Under the pieces are notes generated by a model. It ran no database searches. It saw only the letters and a program-made list of their open reading frames with translations, and had not been told where the DNA came from. Below are positions 46,738-57,663 of a stretch of DNA of 64,000 nt, piece by piece (positions within the stretch are counted from its first letter, which is position 1; each line of letters starts with the position of its first letter). The position numbers and the translations under genes are program-made. This DNA comes from Candolleomyces eurysporus (Eukaryota; Basidiomycota; Agaricomycetes; Agaricales; Psathyrellaceae), in assembly GCA_027579435.1 (NCBI GenBank), contig JANBPK010001483.1, positions 1 through 64,000 of the forward strand, given 5' to 3'.

Positions 46738-48007
46738 CTCTCCAGCAAAGCAACGCCAGGTTCCATGTAGGGAGTAGAGGGTGGGAAGGAGGGTGACAGC
46801 CTTCTTAAGAAAGGTCACGGCACTGCTGTGCAAGGCTCTCTTTTCTGGTCCCGGCTGTGCAAATCATGCCATGCTGTTGCCTTCCTTCATTAAACCTTAT
46901 TTTGGCTGTTCACCGGGACAGGAAAAGCTAGTGCACCACTGGCGGAGCGTTGAGCGAAGACAGTGCAAGGATATAATCAGGGTTTCGGAAGCAGATGAAG
47001 AAAGGAGAGGGGAAGGGGGTATGCGCTGGGAGGGAGGGGGGCTCAGAGAGCGGGCATATCTTCACGAATTGGGAGTTAGCATTCGATTAAGTTGCCCGGT
47101 CAGGAATAATGAATGGTTCCACATACCGCTCCATCGAGATAAGCGGACACGCTTATGGGCAGATCTGGCTTTTCCATCGCCTCGTGTCGACACATGCATG
47201 TACCCCCATGGCCTGATCAGTAGGTGACGCCCAAGGAATTCGCCCTTCTGATGAGTGACAAGGACTCGGAATGTTCAGTCCTGCCGATGGCCGCGGGATT
47301 CAAGAGAGCTGTTATTTAAATGCTACTGGGCGCTGGGCTCAGAGAAACTATCTCAGTGTCTAGGGTAGCGCATCGGAGTGGCGACTGGTCGCTCCTAGCG
47401 GTCGCTCCTAGTACTCTCCTCAACCGTATGATTCCCACCTGAGGCCTGGAGTGTCACTGAGGCGCCTAGCCGGAACCATGTGAGACCTGTTGCTGGGTAT
47501 AAGATCGCTGGGCATCGAAGTAAAGTAATACATGGGAGATGTACATATAAAAACATCTAGAGGGCCAGTGGAAGCCTCTACATTTGTTCTTCTCAAGCTC
47601 CCTTCGTGTAAAGAATTGCCATCATCGCACCCACAACGAAGTCCGGCTGCAAATCGTAGCACAGACGGCGCCCGATAAATGAATATTTCACTTGTATTTG
47701 GAGGATGGAGCGTACCAGTGCTTTCGAGGTACCACGCTTTGGGGAGAGAATAGGCGACTTCAAGAGAGACGTCTCTTAGATCGTCTTTGCTGTTCGACAT
47801 AGTGGACGGAGAGGTGTCTACGCGTACGAGCAATGATTCGAGCCTGGAATTTGGCGCTCGACCTCCAACAGGGCAGGCGCTCAGGAAGGTTTCAAGCAGA
47901 GATTACCCGATATATTAGTTAAGACAATGCACAAAACAACATCTATAAATTCATACAAAATTGATATGATCCCATTTCGAATTGCTTCTTTCAAACTTGT
48001 CGTCCTT
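46738..48007. other. Intergenic with one tiny relic
   Basis: Upstream of NACHT-TPR copy 4 and downstream of transporter copy 4. Apart from the short transporter-end relic near 47605-47650 nothing is supported. Confidence 0.4.
47605..47650 (-). pseudogene. Tiny relic of a transporter 3' end
   Basis: The plus-strand text AAAGAATTGCCATCATCGCA followed by CCCACAACG closely tracks the start of the complement of transporter copies 3 and 4 (AAAGCACCGCCATCATAGCA, CTCACAAC), that is, the codons for the last residues VVSAMMAVLY. The match fades within about 50 bp. It lies only 360 bp from the intact end of copy 4, so it may be a leftover of a former neighbour copy. Confidence 0.45.
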
Positions 48008-49754
48008 TCAATAAAGCACCGCCATCATAGCACTCACAACACCCAAGCCGACACTCGTCATTGCAATAAGCGGAAGGGTGTTCCACATCGCAAACTTCCA
48101 CTGCTTGATCTTGATCCCCTTATCCTTCAAAATAGCGACCCACAGCAATCCCCCTAAACTCGCTGAGAACGTGAAGCTCACAGCGCCGATATTGCTCGCA
48201 ACAGCAAGCGACACCGCAGCCGCCCGAGCAGTATCCTCCCGAAAATTGGATGCTCTAATGATCTTGGTGAGCAAGATTGTAGCGCCGATACTTGTCCCCG
48301 ATATATTGCATAGGATGACGCCGAATACGCCTATGAGCCATACCACGGGCATGATTTGTTTGTTGGAAGCGGTGACGAGCCATCCGGCGAAAATATCTAT
48401 CCACCCTTGGTGCTCAAGAGCTTCGATAAGAATGAATTGGGAGAAGGCAAAAGGGACTAGGATGAAGGGTAACCGGGGAAGGGCAGTGAAAAATGTAGGG
48501 AAATGCGCGGCAAGTTCCTGATATTTCGAGGATAGTCGACGCCGTGGTTCGCGGATCGATCTGGGCGTTGTAGCGCGTGGCGGCGTGGTTGGAACAGGTG
48601 CACGTTGAAGCGTACTGTTGAGATACGGGAGTGTCGAGGACTCGAATTGCTTAGGTGTGTTGGCAGAGGCATCTTCGTCGTTCTGGAGGGTATGAATCGA
48701 TTGAGGGGCACTGTCGCGTTGCATATCGTCGGACGTGGCGCGGCGGAACGCGGCGGCAACATTGCGATCATCCGCGACATTGGGTCTATTTTCGTCAAAC
48801 TTGGGTATCTTGCCCGTGGAATATCTGTAGTGATCCCAAAAGATATCGAAGATGAACTTGCCACCAGCAAATGGCAGCACGACCTTCCATGCATCGACAT
48901 GGAAGAAGCTGAGGACAATAACCGCGATGAGACAGATGGCAAGCCATATGCTGCCGAGAATGGCGCTGACTGGGTCCCGCAGAACCTCCCGGGGATTTAA
49001 ATGCCCTGAAGCTTTAAACTTCCGGGGAACATGGTTTTCGCTTCGGTACTGGAGCATGAGTACGAGGTAGCAAGCAATGCTGCAGGCAATGAAGGGTAAA
49101 ATCGTGTATGCCGTGAATGCTGCGTTGTTGATTCGAAAACCTTCGCAAATTACGACATTGGTGGGGTTGCCCACGAATAGAACCATACTTGCTGTGTTGG
49201 CGGCAGCAAATTCAGAAATTAACCAAGCGTCGGGGTCTAATCCAGTTGCAGCTGTGTAGTGGACCAGGAAAGCGGTACCAAAGAGAAAGACCGGATCATT
49301 GCCGACGACCATGCTGATGAGGGTGAGGAGAAGGTAGAGGTAGAGGTAGAGCTTGTGGCCACTGGAGCCACCTTTGTTGCTGACCCAGAAAGCGGCGGCT
49401 TGGAAGATCCCGGTAACATCCAGGGTAATGGCCATGTAAGCGAAAGAAATGAATAGGATGATGATATTATATGGCTTGATGTTGTCTGGGTTAACAGCAA
49501 GTAAGGGCAGCCTCCAGGAACTATGAATAGAGCAGCGTACCTGTCCCAACGATGCCGTTTCGTATTTGCGTGACCCCAAGACACTGAGACGCCCATAGGA
49601 TCATAATGGCCATGATTGGGGCCGTCACCAGGCCAATAGTGACTTTTCGTCTACCAATGAGAGGCAGGGGCACATGGAAGGACAGTGACTGGATGACGAA
49701 GATGGCCGAGAGGAAGAACAATATAAGTGTTACGATTGCAAATCGACTGATCAT
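48008..49754 (-). CDS. IT-superfamily transporter, copy 4
   Basis: Exons 49754-49541 and 49485-48008 (563 aa). Starts MISRFAIVTLILFFLSAIF. The 55-nt intron (49486-49540) is not a multiple of three and contains a stop, so splicing is required here, which fixes the intron position for the whole family. Motifs GNPTNVVICEGF and CNISGTSIGATILLTK are closest to copy 1, while the central loop (SIHTLQNDEDASANTPKQF) is its own. The exon 2 end is PLIAMTSVGLGVVSAMMAVLY. It is the last gene of the accessory block and is on the same strand as NACHT-TPR copies 3 and 4. Confidence 0.85.
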
Positions 49755-50114
49755 GTTGGACCAGCGTTTATCAGAAGGGAGTTGGAGGCTTGTGGAATTA
49801 GGTGATGTCTTGAAATGAGCAGGGTCTCGGAACCCCCAAATTCGACTTCTGTCTGCCAGAACCTCGGTATTGAACGTTCTCCCGCCTTTAGAGCTGAGAC
49901 TCGATATCTCTCGAACGCCCTCCGTCGCCTAACCAGACCAATGAGCACACGAAGGTGGATTATGATCGACCCAAAACTGACATACCTGTGTGCACTAGGT
50001 TGAAGTCGAGGTCAAGACACAGGCGGAAGGAGGAAGCCACCGTCGACTGACCGAGCAATGCAGGGTGAGAATTGAAGGCGATCATTTTGAGCGAATGCTG
50101 TAGGCCGCGGCTGT

Positions 50115-50278
50115 GCCTCTTGCACGCCTCGTGCAGGCCCCACCCCGCTAGGTGCCTCCGGTTTCCATGCATAAGGAAGCCTCTTGCACGCCTCGTGCAG
50201 GNCCCCACCCCCCTAATTTCTAGGTGCCTCCGGTTTTCATGCATAAGGAAACGCCCTTCGAGACCCCCCCCCCCCCCC
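50115..50278. repeat. Two-copy tandem duplication with small hairpin, then a poly-C tract
   Basis: GCCTCTTGCACGCCTCGTGC followed by AGGCCCCACCCC, AGGTGCCTCCGGTTT and CATGCATAAGGAA occurs at 50115-50178 and again at 50179-50250, the second copy carrying about 8 extra bases and an N (50202). Each copy contains the inverted pair GCACG/CGTGC, able to form a small hairpin. A run of C follows at about 50265-50278. Confidence 0.8.
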
Positions 50279-51260
50279 AAACTCCGATCTTTTATGCGGT
50301 CAATCCCTGCCTGCCGTTGGAGAGGTCCGATTAGAAGTGCGCACGGCAGGGCCGGAAATTGACCCAAGACCACCCGTCAGAAGCTGAACAGGTCACCGAC
50401 CTCCGAGTTTTGATCACCAGTAACGTCCGACCGAAAGTGCGTACAGAAGCGGGGACAAAAGGAGAGGTTTCGATCTTTGTGCGAATTGGCCCGGGAGAGG
50501 GGGTACAAAGCGCCTCGAAATGGTTGTTGAACCTCTGCATATTGGGGACCTCGTGCACGCTGGTGCTGACGGCTTTTGTTCTAAATTGACTTCCGCGGGT
50601 GATTTGTAGGCATTGACAGGTGATATGCGGAGGAATCACAGAGCGCCCCTTACTTTGGATCGATTTCAACTATTCGGTATATCAGCCATTAATCATCTCC
50701 ATCCATTTCATGAAGAGACTCGAACGCAGCGACGTACCATGTCCTTTCGTTTCTTCAAGACACGGTGAGGAGGATCTGGGTCTAGACGCAATTACGAAAA
50801 GCAAAGTATCATCACAATTGAACGAATCGTGGAATAAATGAACGGACTGAAAACAACGACAACCGCCGACCTGGGCAATATTGTTGCACGTAGGTGGAGC
50901 CCCCCCACTTTGTATCCAAACCAAACGCATTCTCATCCAAGAGGCTGCTTGGATGCACCCATTCAAATGAATCCACAAATGATGGCCTAACGAATAAGCG
51001 GACAGAAGCCTGAGAAAGCAGAAAGAGTGTAGTAAAGCAATTATAAGCACATACGGGCAACTCAACTAGGATCTAATATTGCTTACAGTTAGCTTTCACC
51101 GCAAAAGCAGAGACAGGGCTCGTTGTTTCAATAGCCGTACTATCCGGTGCATCGTACTCCGCTTTCACCGTGCCAGTGTGGGGTGATTTAGGTCGGAGGA
51201 CCACCTTCCGCAATTTCTTCTGCCCAGTTTCTTCTTCCATTAGGACGCGGCCTCTATTTG
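50279..51260. other. Intergenic, no gene supported
   Basis: Between the tandem duplication and the hypothetical gene ending at 51261. A minus-strand stretch just downstream of that stop (51066-51250, KKLRKVVLRPKSPHTGTV) is open in another frame and could be an additional exon, but no splice join was found. Confidence 0.35.
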
Positions 51261-51790
51261 CTAATTCCTGTGCGATTCTTTAGCGACACACACGACCGCC
51301 CTGCTGTTTGCTGTTGGTGAGGCAAGGCCCTTGTAAACGAGGCTGACGAAGGTACCTTTTTCGAGGACGGGAGAGGAGTCGACCTGGATGTTGTATGGGC
51401 AGAGACACCCTTGGAACCGGGTAAAGTAAGGTGCGTCAAGAACTCGGCACGCCTGTAGTCGTAAAAACAGCAAAGCGTGAGAGATGTAAGAATAGACAAG
51501 AGCTATAATGGACGTACTCGGTGAAGGTTTGAAAGCAAGGACGCTCCAAGCGTAATAAAATCTGCCAATGAATAGAGCACCCTCTGGAAGAGACTTGGGA
51601 CACCGGGAAGATGCAGCGTTTCCGATTGGCCTGATATTAGGCTCTGTGAACGAATCAGCAAATTAGCGATGTAGTTAGATCTGTAGAGTACGGCGAAGAT
51701 GGAGGAGAAACTCAGACTCACCACCCGAAGTTCTGGAGGTACGAAAATGACTTCAGCCATTCAAAGAGCCATTCGAAAGGTAGCTGCTTT
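51261..51790 (-). CDS. Hypothetical protein, 3' part of a multi-exon gene
   Basis: Two joins are in phase: exon 51641-51518 (SGQSETLHLPGVPSLFQRVL, then YSLADFITLGASLLSNLHR) to exon 51452-51261 (ACRVLDAPYFTRFQGCLCPY, NIQVDSSPVLEKGTFVSLVY), ending CVAKESHRN and TAG. Upstream, a piece reading LPFEWLFEWLKSFSYLQNFG with a GTGAGT donor near 51722 may be the preceding exon. I do not recognise the family. The consistent phase and protein-like composition argue for a real gene; exon limits upstream are unresolved. Confidence 0.4.
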
Positions 51791-53328
51791 CAAATTCTGA
51801 CCTTGGTTCTGGAGTGGGGCACATTTGCAATGCTCTTTCAAGATCTTCATCCTTCGAATGGCTTCTTGCTGGTGAATAAGGGTATTGTGGAGGGCGGTTG
51901 CCAGACTGCCATAACTGATATCTATGGGAATGCCAGGCGGAGTCGAGCATCAGTGAGGGTAAGAGGATTGGCATCACGACGCACCATCGTGTGTACTGAG
52001 CCCCATACATTCACTTGTGTTTGCGATCGAGTTCGCTGCTAGGCTAGGGCGTCCAGCTGCTTCGATTCTGCAACAGAAACGGGATATGATCAGTGTCCCA
52101 AGGTCCCATATAACTTCAATCCACTTCTTGCGTCCCCAGAAGTCTCAGGTTTAACGAAAGAAAAGCAAGGTTGGGTCAACACACGGTTCAATCCCATGCT
52201 GTAAGCATAAACTGCGCAAACGCATGTGAAGTGGAGTCTATTGTTTTCCCTTTGAATATCTCATCACTGGCAACGCCAGGCCCAACACCATTGTGTATGG
52301 GCGTTTAGGGAAGAAAAACAGAAGTAGGGAAGGAACGGTGGACGTGAGATAGAGCTTCAATGATGCAGGTGCAAAGACCACCCAATAATGAGAACCGCAG
52401 CCGTTTGATATGTCGACGATCTCCGAATGGTTTGGCCGCAAGGGTGAAATAGGGAAATTCGGTGTAAACCGCACGGATTTGCCGGAACTCGTGCTACCGT
52501 CCAGTGAGGAAGAGGTGGTATTGGTGGTGGATGGAGATGCTCCTAATGATGGATCTGTGGGTTGTCGGAATATGGATATGGATTGAACGCGAGGCGACGA
52601 GGGCAGGAAGGGCTGAGGAAGTAACCGGCGCTGAGATGAAAGTTTGGAATCGTGAGTGTTCAATAATACCGAGGAGCCCGGGAAGTTAGAAGCCTCAGTG
52701 GAGATGTTGGTATCCTTCTTGGTTATCGAGCTGCAAAGATACTGTCGAGGATACAACGCGTCGAGAAAGGGCTAGGCCCGGCCAGCCACAGCGTCTAAAA
52801 CCCCTCGCAGAGGCGCTACAGGATCGAGTTGAGCCGGTGAGAATAGCAGACAGCCTCTCGGGATAATGACTACTCTGGAAAATTGCCTGATTTCTGTGGG
52901 ACTGCGTGGGATGAGAGGTCAACGCAACGGCGAAACCGTACTCCAGTGCCACGTACTAGGGAGGTACCGGGTCCCGGCTTCGGTGAGGATGATGCAGGCT
53001 CTGGTCCGACCGGGGCATCGGCCTTCCATCATCCGTTCGCCTATCACGCAGCGCAGAATGATCAACTAGCTCGACTGTACAAGATGTAGGTTACAATAAG
53101 TCTACATGGGCCAATTGCAAGGAGACTCATCAATTAAGAATCCCAAATGTAGCGAAGTTAAGCACGCGAATGAACTTTAGAAGGGGGGGAAGGGGAGACA
53201 CGAAGAGTTTCGGGATGTGAGCACGTGTCAAATAATTATCCTGCATCCCCACTCATTCCTCAATCAGACTCAGGGGTGTCTTCTATTCGAACAGTTCACC
53301 CCAAGTACTGTTCGACTGGCGAAGATAT
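51791..53328. other. Region with uncertain coding content
   Basis: A 172-codon minus-strand ORF (52238-52756) is Ser/Pro/Thr-rich (SIFRQPTDPSLGASPSTTNT) and may be an upstream exon of the hypothetical gene at 51261 or a separate gene; no splice join could be settled. Nothing else supported. Confidence 0.3.
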
Positions 53329-54278
53329 TTAGGAAGACCTATAGTTCACCTCTAAGCATACGCGGATCCAGATAAAACAGATGGGCAGCCTACCATGACT
53401 GCTATTATACAAGTTAATGCGCCCAGAGGCAAGCCTCATGATCCACACCCTCATAGTCAGCGAGTTGGACTCAGAATTGCCTAGGAGCTTCCCTACATCC
53501 CAGGCAAACTTTTTTCCATCCGCAAAAGCGAGATCCTGAAAGACAGAAGGCAGAAACATGGTTTTCCCAAAATCCAACGCGAACATTTGACCGCTCTTGT
53601 CTCTCCTGAAATTACCCGGATGGATATCGTCGAGGCAGAGGCTGAGCTTTCCACCGTCCTCTTTGTTGAAGTCGATTCGAATGTGTGAGGGGTACTCCGC
53701 TCTAGCGAGAACCTAAGTATTTTCAAGTGAACAGTTGATACTCGGACGAGTCGAAACGAAGGCACATAGTTACTTACATTGTTGACGTGCTCCTGGAGCT
53801 CAGCGACCGAGTTGTACCGAACGGCTGAACAGTGATTCGCAAAGAACCGATGAAAGATGGGACCACCTCCTACCGGGCCCGGAGCTGACACAGTTGGACT
53901 GGGAGTGATGGCCCAAAGCCGTTTGACAACAAGAGCAACTGCATCAGTATCCTCTTCCGTGCAATCCTGACCCTCGATGTGCTGCATTAGGATATATCCG
54001 TGGTCCTTGTAGCGGAAAGCATAGTAAACACGAGGGACCCGAACGACAGAGTCTTCATCCGAGTTCACAATATTCGCAATGAAATCTTGGGTTCGTGCCT
54101 CTCCCATGCCTAAGCAGTGCCCATATTTGATCCACACCGACTCAGAGCCATCCGGAGAATAGTCCACGAAGCCCGACGGTGCTGGTCCATTCTGTCGACA
54201 CTTTTCAACGACAGCCTGTGGTGTTGGCAGCCATGGCGGTGAGTCCGGATTTTCGACTGCTAGGGTTATGGTATCCAT
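53329..54278 (-). CDS. Aminoglycoside phosphotransferase-like (APH) fungal kinase
   Basis: Exons 54278-53778 and 53712-53329 (294 aa, phases fit, 65-nt intron). Start is the MDTITLAVENPD methionine; a longer frame would need TTG. An N-lobe segment (VWIKYGHCLGMGEARTQDF) and a hinge-like YILMQHIEGQDC are followed by the catalytic-loop equivalent LCLDDIHPGNF and metal-binding FALDFGKTMFLPSVFQD, the pattern of the fungal APH/choline-kinase-like group. The canonical His two residues before the catalytic Asp is replaced (C-L-D-D). These proteins phosphorylate small molecules or are of unknown function; the substrate is unknown. The C-terminus after GRINLYNS may include a missed intron. Confidence 0.68.
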
Positions 54279-54600
54279 CCTAAAAAGTAAGCGGTGGTGG
54301 CTAGTCAGCGACAAGGCCTAAGGCCTACGGAGTAAGTAGGAGCGCGTATACGCACTGTTGGAACGGTGGTTCTGGTAGAGGGGTTTTGTGTTCCGGCAAA
54401 TCAGCCCGCGACCCCTAAAATGACGGAACGCCGATCACGATAGCACCGAAACAAATGCTGTCCTCGACGTCCGGCATTCGTCGCTCGATTCAGCAATATT
54501 CCAGTTGAGCTGCAAGTGGCAGCGTATCTTAGACTACCCTTATAAATAAGTACTGCATAATGTACGCGTTGTAGATTACAGTTTAAATATCAAGAATGAT

Positions 54601-55988
54601 TCACTCGCCGAGATTCGTATTGACAACCTCCCATCGTTCCTTGTAAAGTTCTGGGAACTTGTAATAGTAACGACTTTCGGAGCAATCAACAGTATGCAAA
54701 TAGGGAAAATGAGCTCTTAGGAATGCCGTAACTCGTGCAGGAGAAAAGATCGGCGAGTTGCAAACGAGCAGTTTCCTCAGCTGAGATATGACGCACAACC
54801 CAGCAGGTCCAGCGAATCCATCCAACAGGGGTACCTGACAAGCGTCAAAACGCAGCCCGAGTTTCGTGAGGAGTGGGCAGCGGCGGCAGAGTTCCAAAAT
54901 ATGGATATGATTGATTGGAGGAATCTGTGTATCTGGCGACATGACGCCGAGAACCAGAGCTTCGACATTGGGCCAGGAGGTGGCGATCATCTTGAGCTGC
55001 TCTGGAGATACGCACCAACCCTCGACTAGCCCGATTTCTAAACGCTTCAGCCGCTGGCATGCAAGCAGAGGGACGATGTAGAGTGCTTTCCACCGAAAGA
55101 CTTTTATCGAAACGCCAAATGAAAGGCTGGGGGTGGATTGTGAGCTTCTGAACTCTCTTGATCCTCCGCGACTTCGTATATTGTTTTGGTTGATTTCAAG
55201 GCACAGAACTGGATTATAGTGAGTCGAGGAAGGGGCGCCAAGTGTGTTATGGCAGCATTCGAGATGTCCAACACCCGGAGGGTCTCGAGCTGAGTCCAAG
55301 GGAATAGGCATAGGTAGTCGCCGACGAAAGGAGATGAATTGACGTCCCTGAGGTCGAGTTCCTTCAAGTGTTGGAGCTTGAGGGGAACCTGTTTGATTGA
55401 AGTGACGTGGAGGGTTATATCCGAGTCGAAATCCAGCGAAAGCTTTGTTACTTTCTGACCCAAAAAAAGAGAGAAATAGTGTAAGTTTTGGCGAGAATGC
55501 GTCAACCCTCCACCTGAGCTCTTCTGCTAGAGGAGACAGGGCGCCAGGCTTCCATCTGGTCGTAACTTGCAACGCCTGCCAAACGTCTATCGAGAATATG
55601 TCTTTGGAGTGGCAGAAAAAGACAATGCTGCGAATCCGATGGGCGTAGAATTGTTGATACCGTTCCAAGTCTGCAGGTATCAAAGCTCGACGCAATAACC
55701 AGTGTGCACATGTGAGGTTCAATGGGACGCAAATTATGAAAAAATCGCACCCAGATTAGGGCTGTGAATTTAGCACCCTTAGAACGGATAGTTTTTGGGG
55801 TCGCCCTTAACAAGTCAGACGGCAAGCAAGCGATGAAGGCTTCGAGGGAATAGTTTCTACCCCATATTTCGTTGAGACCAGGTTCGAGAAGGGCCCGACA
55901 CGTCAGAGCCAACGAGAACACCGTTGAACCCCCGTGCGCACTGGCACAGTGGAAAATGCCTCAGAACCTCTGAGTTGCATCGGTCCAT
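54601..55988 (-). CDS. F-box/LRR-like protein, frame-broken model
   Basis: The minus strand reads MDRCNSEVLRH, then in a shifted frame FHCASAHGGSTVFSLALTCR and ALLEPGLNEIWGR, the look of a basidiomycete F-box, then RALIPADLERYQQFYAHRIR, LRR-like segments (KVTKLSLDFDSDITL, LKELDLRDV, LETLRVLDISNAAITHL) and a C-terminal part (LKRLEIGLVEGW, WPNVEALVLGVM, CPLLTKLGLRFD) ending NTNLGE at 54601. F-box proteins present substrates to SCF ubiquitin ligases. Frame changes occur near 55950 (looks like a 2-base loss), around 55700-55760 (probable intron), at a run of seven A/T at 55462-55468, and near 55110. Some are introns, some may be sequencing errors; a pseudogene is possible. Confidence 0.5.
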
Positions 55989-56176
55989 TGGCAGAACGAG
56001 GTGAGAGAAAGGACTGATTCGGATAATGCCGAAACGCGTCTGAATCCAAGAAAATATCATGTTCTACTGGCTACTAGTACAATTTCATATCAAAGTCCTA
56101 GACTTTCATCCATCAATACGACCTTGGGGTTCAGGGAAGGAAAAAGGAAAGATTTCATGGCCAGACAAGTAATGTT

Positions 56177-56555
56177 CTAAGCTTGCCCAGATTCCTCCAA
56201 TACCTGCTGCGCATGCTCCTTAGCGGCTTCAGAGGTCCTGGGGTCTGCAAATTATCCGTATTAGACTGATTTACCCACAGAACCACATGTAAGAAGAAAC
56301 CCACTCGATAAGGTTGCCTTATACCCGCCCAAGACACGGTTATGGTGTTCCGAATCTTCTTGTGCAGGGGCTCCTTCATACTCGCCCATTTCCTGAAGCC
56401 TCTCAATATCACGCTGTTTAGCTTCCTCCGAGACACGGGGGTTGTTGATAGCAGCCTTGAGGCCACGAACGACGTTGCCCTGATCCTTATGGGCTGGAGT
56501 AAATAGGCATCAGAGGGGCAACAGGGGAAAAAAGGGAGTAGAGCGTACTAGACAT
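56177..56555 (-). CDS. Con-6 family protein
   Basis: Exons 56555-56549, 56493-56305, 56244-56177 give an 87-residue protein with exact phase. Exon 1 is only 7 nt (ATG TCT A), which is why simple ORF calling misses the gene. The product has two copies of the con-6 motif: GLKAAINNPRVSEEAKQRD and GYKATLSNPRTSEAAKEHA, linked by an acidic stretch (EYEGAPAQEDSEHH). Con-6 is a small, hydrophilic protein first described as conidiation-induced in Neurospora and widespread in fungi; its molecular role is not established. Expression is typically developmental or stress linked, which cannot be judged from this sequence. Confidence 0.85.
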
Positions 56556-57187
56556 GCTGTAGAATTGGAAGGTTGAGTGTGTTGAGATTCGAGTTGATGA
56601 AGCCTGAGGGTAGAAACAGCAGGGTTTATATAGGCTTGGAACCAGACCTCTGCGTCATTTGTGAGCGTGTCTCGAACGGAAATCTCGTAATAAAATTGTG
56701 GTGCCCTCGCGTGCCCTAATACTCCACTGTTACGTCGGGTGAAGCTGGGTTTCGCAAAAGTCCGAGAAATATATGTGAAGACAATGATGCAAATGACGAT
56801 TCCTGGGAGCACGAAACGTCGGGTGGTTGCTTGGATTATTCGTCTTGGCTGACAGTTACGCTGATAATGGTATGATATATGCCTGTATTGGTGTATGGGT
56901 ATTAATTGAATATCAAGCCTCTTCGAAAGCGAATATTAGACCAACGATAGAAGGTCGCATCACAAGGGTAGCCACAGAGGACTTACCAACACCACTAAGG
57001 CCTATGCAACCTCCAATTGACTCGAAACCTCCCGAGAATCGACCCATCGCTCCACCTAAGCGTTCGAGATGTCCCCGTCGCGAAAGGATCCGTAAGTATG
57101 GGACGGATTGATCCAAACCATACTTAGGTTATAAGGTGGCGCCAGGGTCAACTTCAAGAGTCATTAGGTCTAGACGCACAATCGGTG
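56556..57187. other. Upstream region of con-6
   Basis: Holds the con-6 promoter. A minus-strand ORF (56913-57116) contains GLSGVGKSS, which fits a P-loop pattern, but no NTPase context follows, so no gene is called. Confidence 0.35.
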
Positions 57188-57663
57188 TCACGACTCGAAC
57201 CTAGGGTGTCTCGGTGGGGCTTTCAAAACTTCCTGCCAACCATTCACTAGAGAGGGACCTGAACTTCGTCGTCAGCAAAAATCCCTCCCTTCAAATAAGG
57301 AACCAACCACAAACGCATACTCTATCCTAAGACATGAATACAGCACAACGATGCCCTGGTCGCCACAGCCAGAGTACGTAAAAAGGACTCCATGGTCTAA
57401 ACTATACTTGGATCAGACCTGGTTCGTGAGGTGACACGACGTCAAAACGCTAAAAATCCAGAGTCACTATACGCATAATGCGCGTCATGACTGGAGCCAG
57501 GAGAGTTTTAGGAGATGGAGAGACAAGAAACGTCCTGCCATCAATGGGCGAGTCAACCCCCCGAGAGGGTCGACCTGAACTTCGTCAGCCAGATCCCTTC
57601 CTTCCAAGCGAAGAACCACAAACCAATCGCCAATGCTCCATCTTAAGATATGAGAATGCCACG
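57188..57663. repeat. Diverged direct duplication of about 160-180 bp
   Basis: Two blocks, about 57188-57345 and 57485-57663, share a series of landmarks in order: GTCACGACT versus GTCATGACT; CTTCCTGCCA versus CGTCCTGCCA; CCTGAACTTCGTC in both; ATCCCTCCCTTC versus ATCCCTTCCTTC; GAACCAACCACAAA versus GAACCACAAACC; CTATCCTAAGACATGA versus CCATCTTAAGATATGA. The second block overlaps the 3' end of the next gene. Confidence 0.6.

Noticed and set aside
56913..57116. Minus-strand ORF with a P-loop-like GLSGVGKSS
   Set aside because: A single short motif match without Walker B, partner exons or a recognisable family; this pattern arises by chance.
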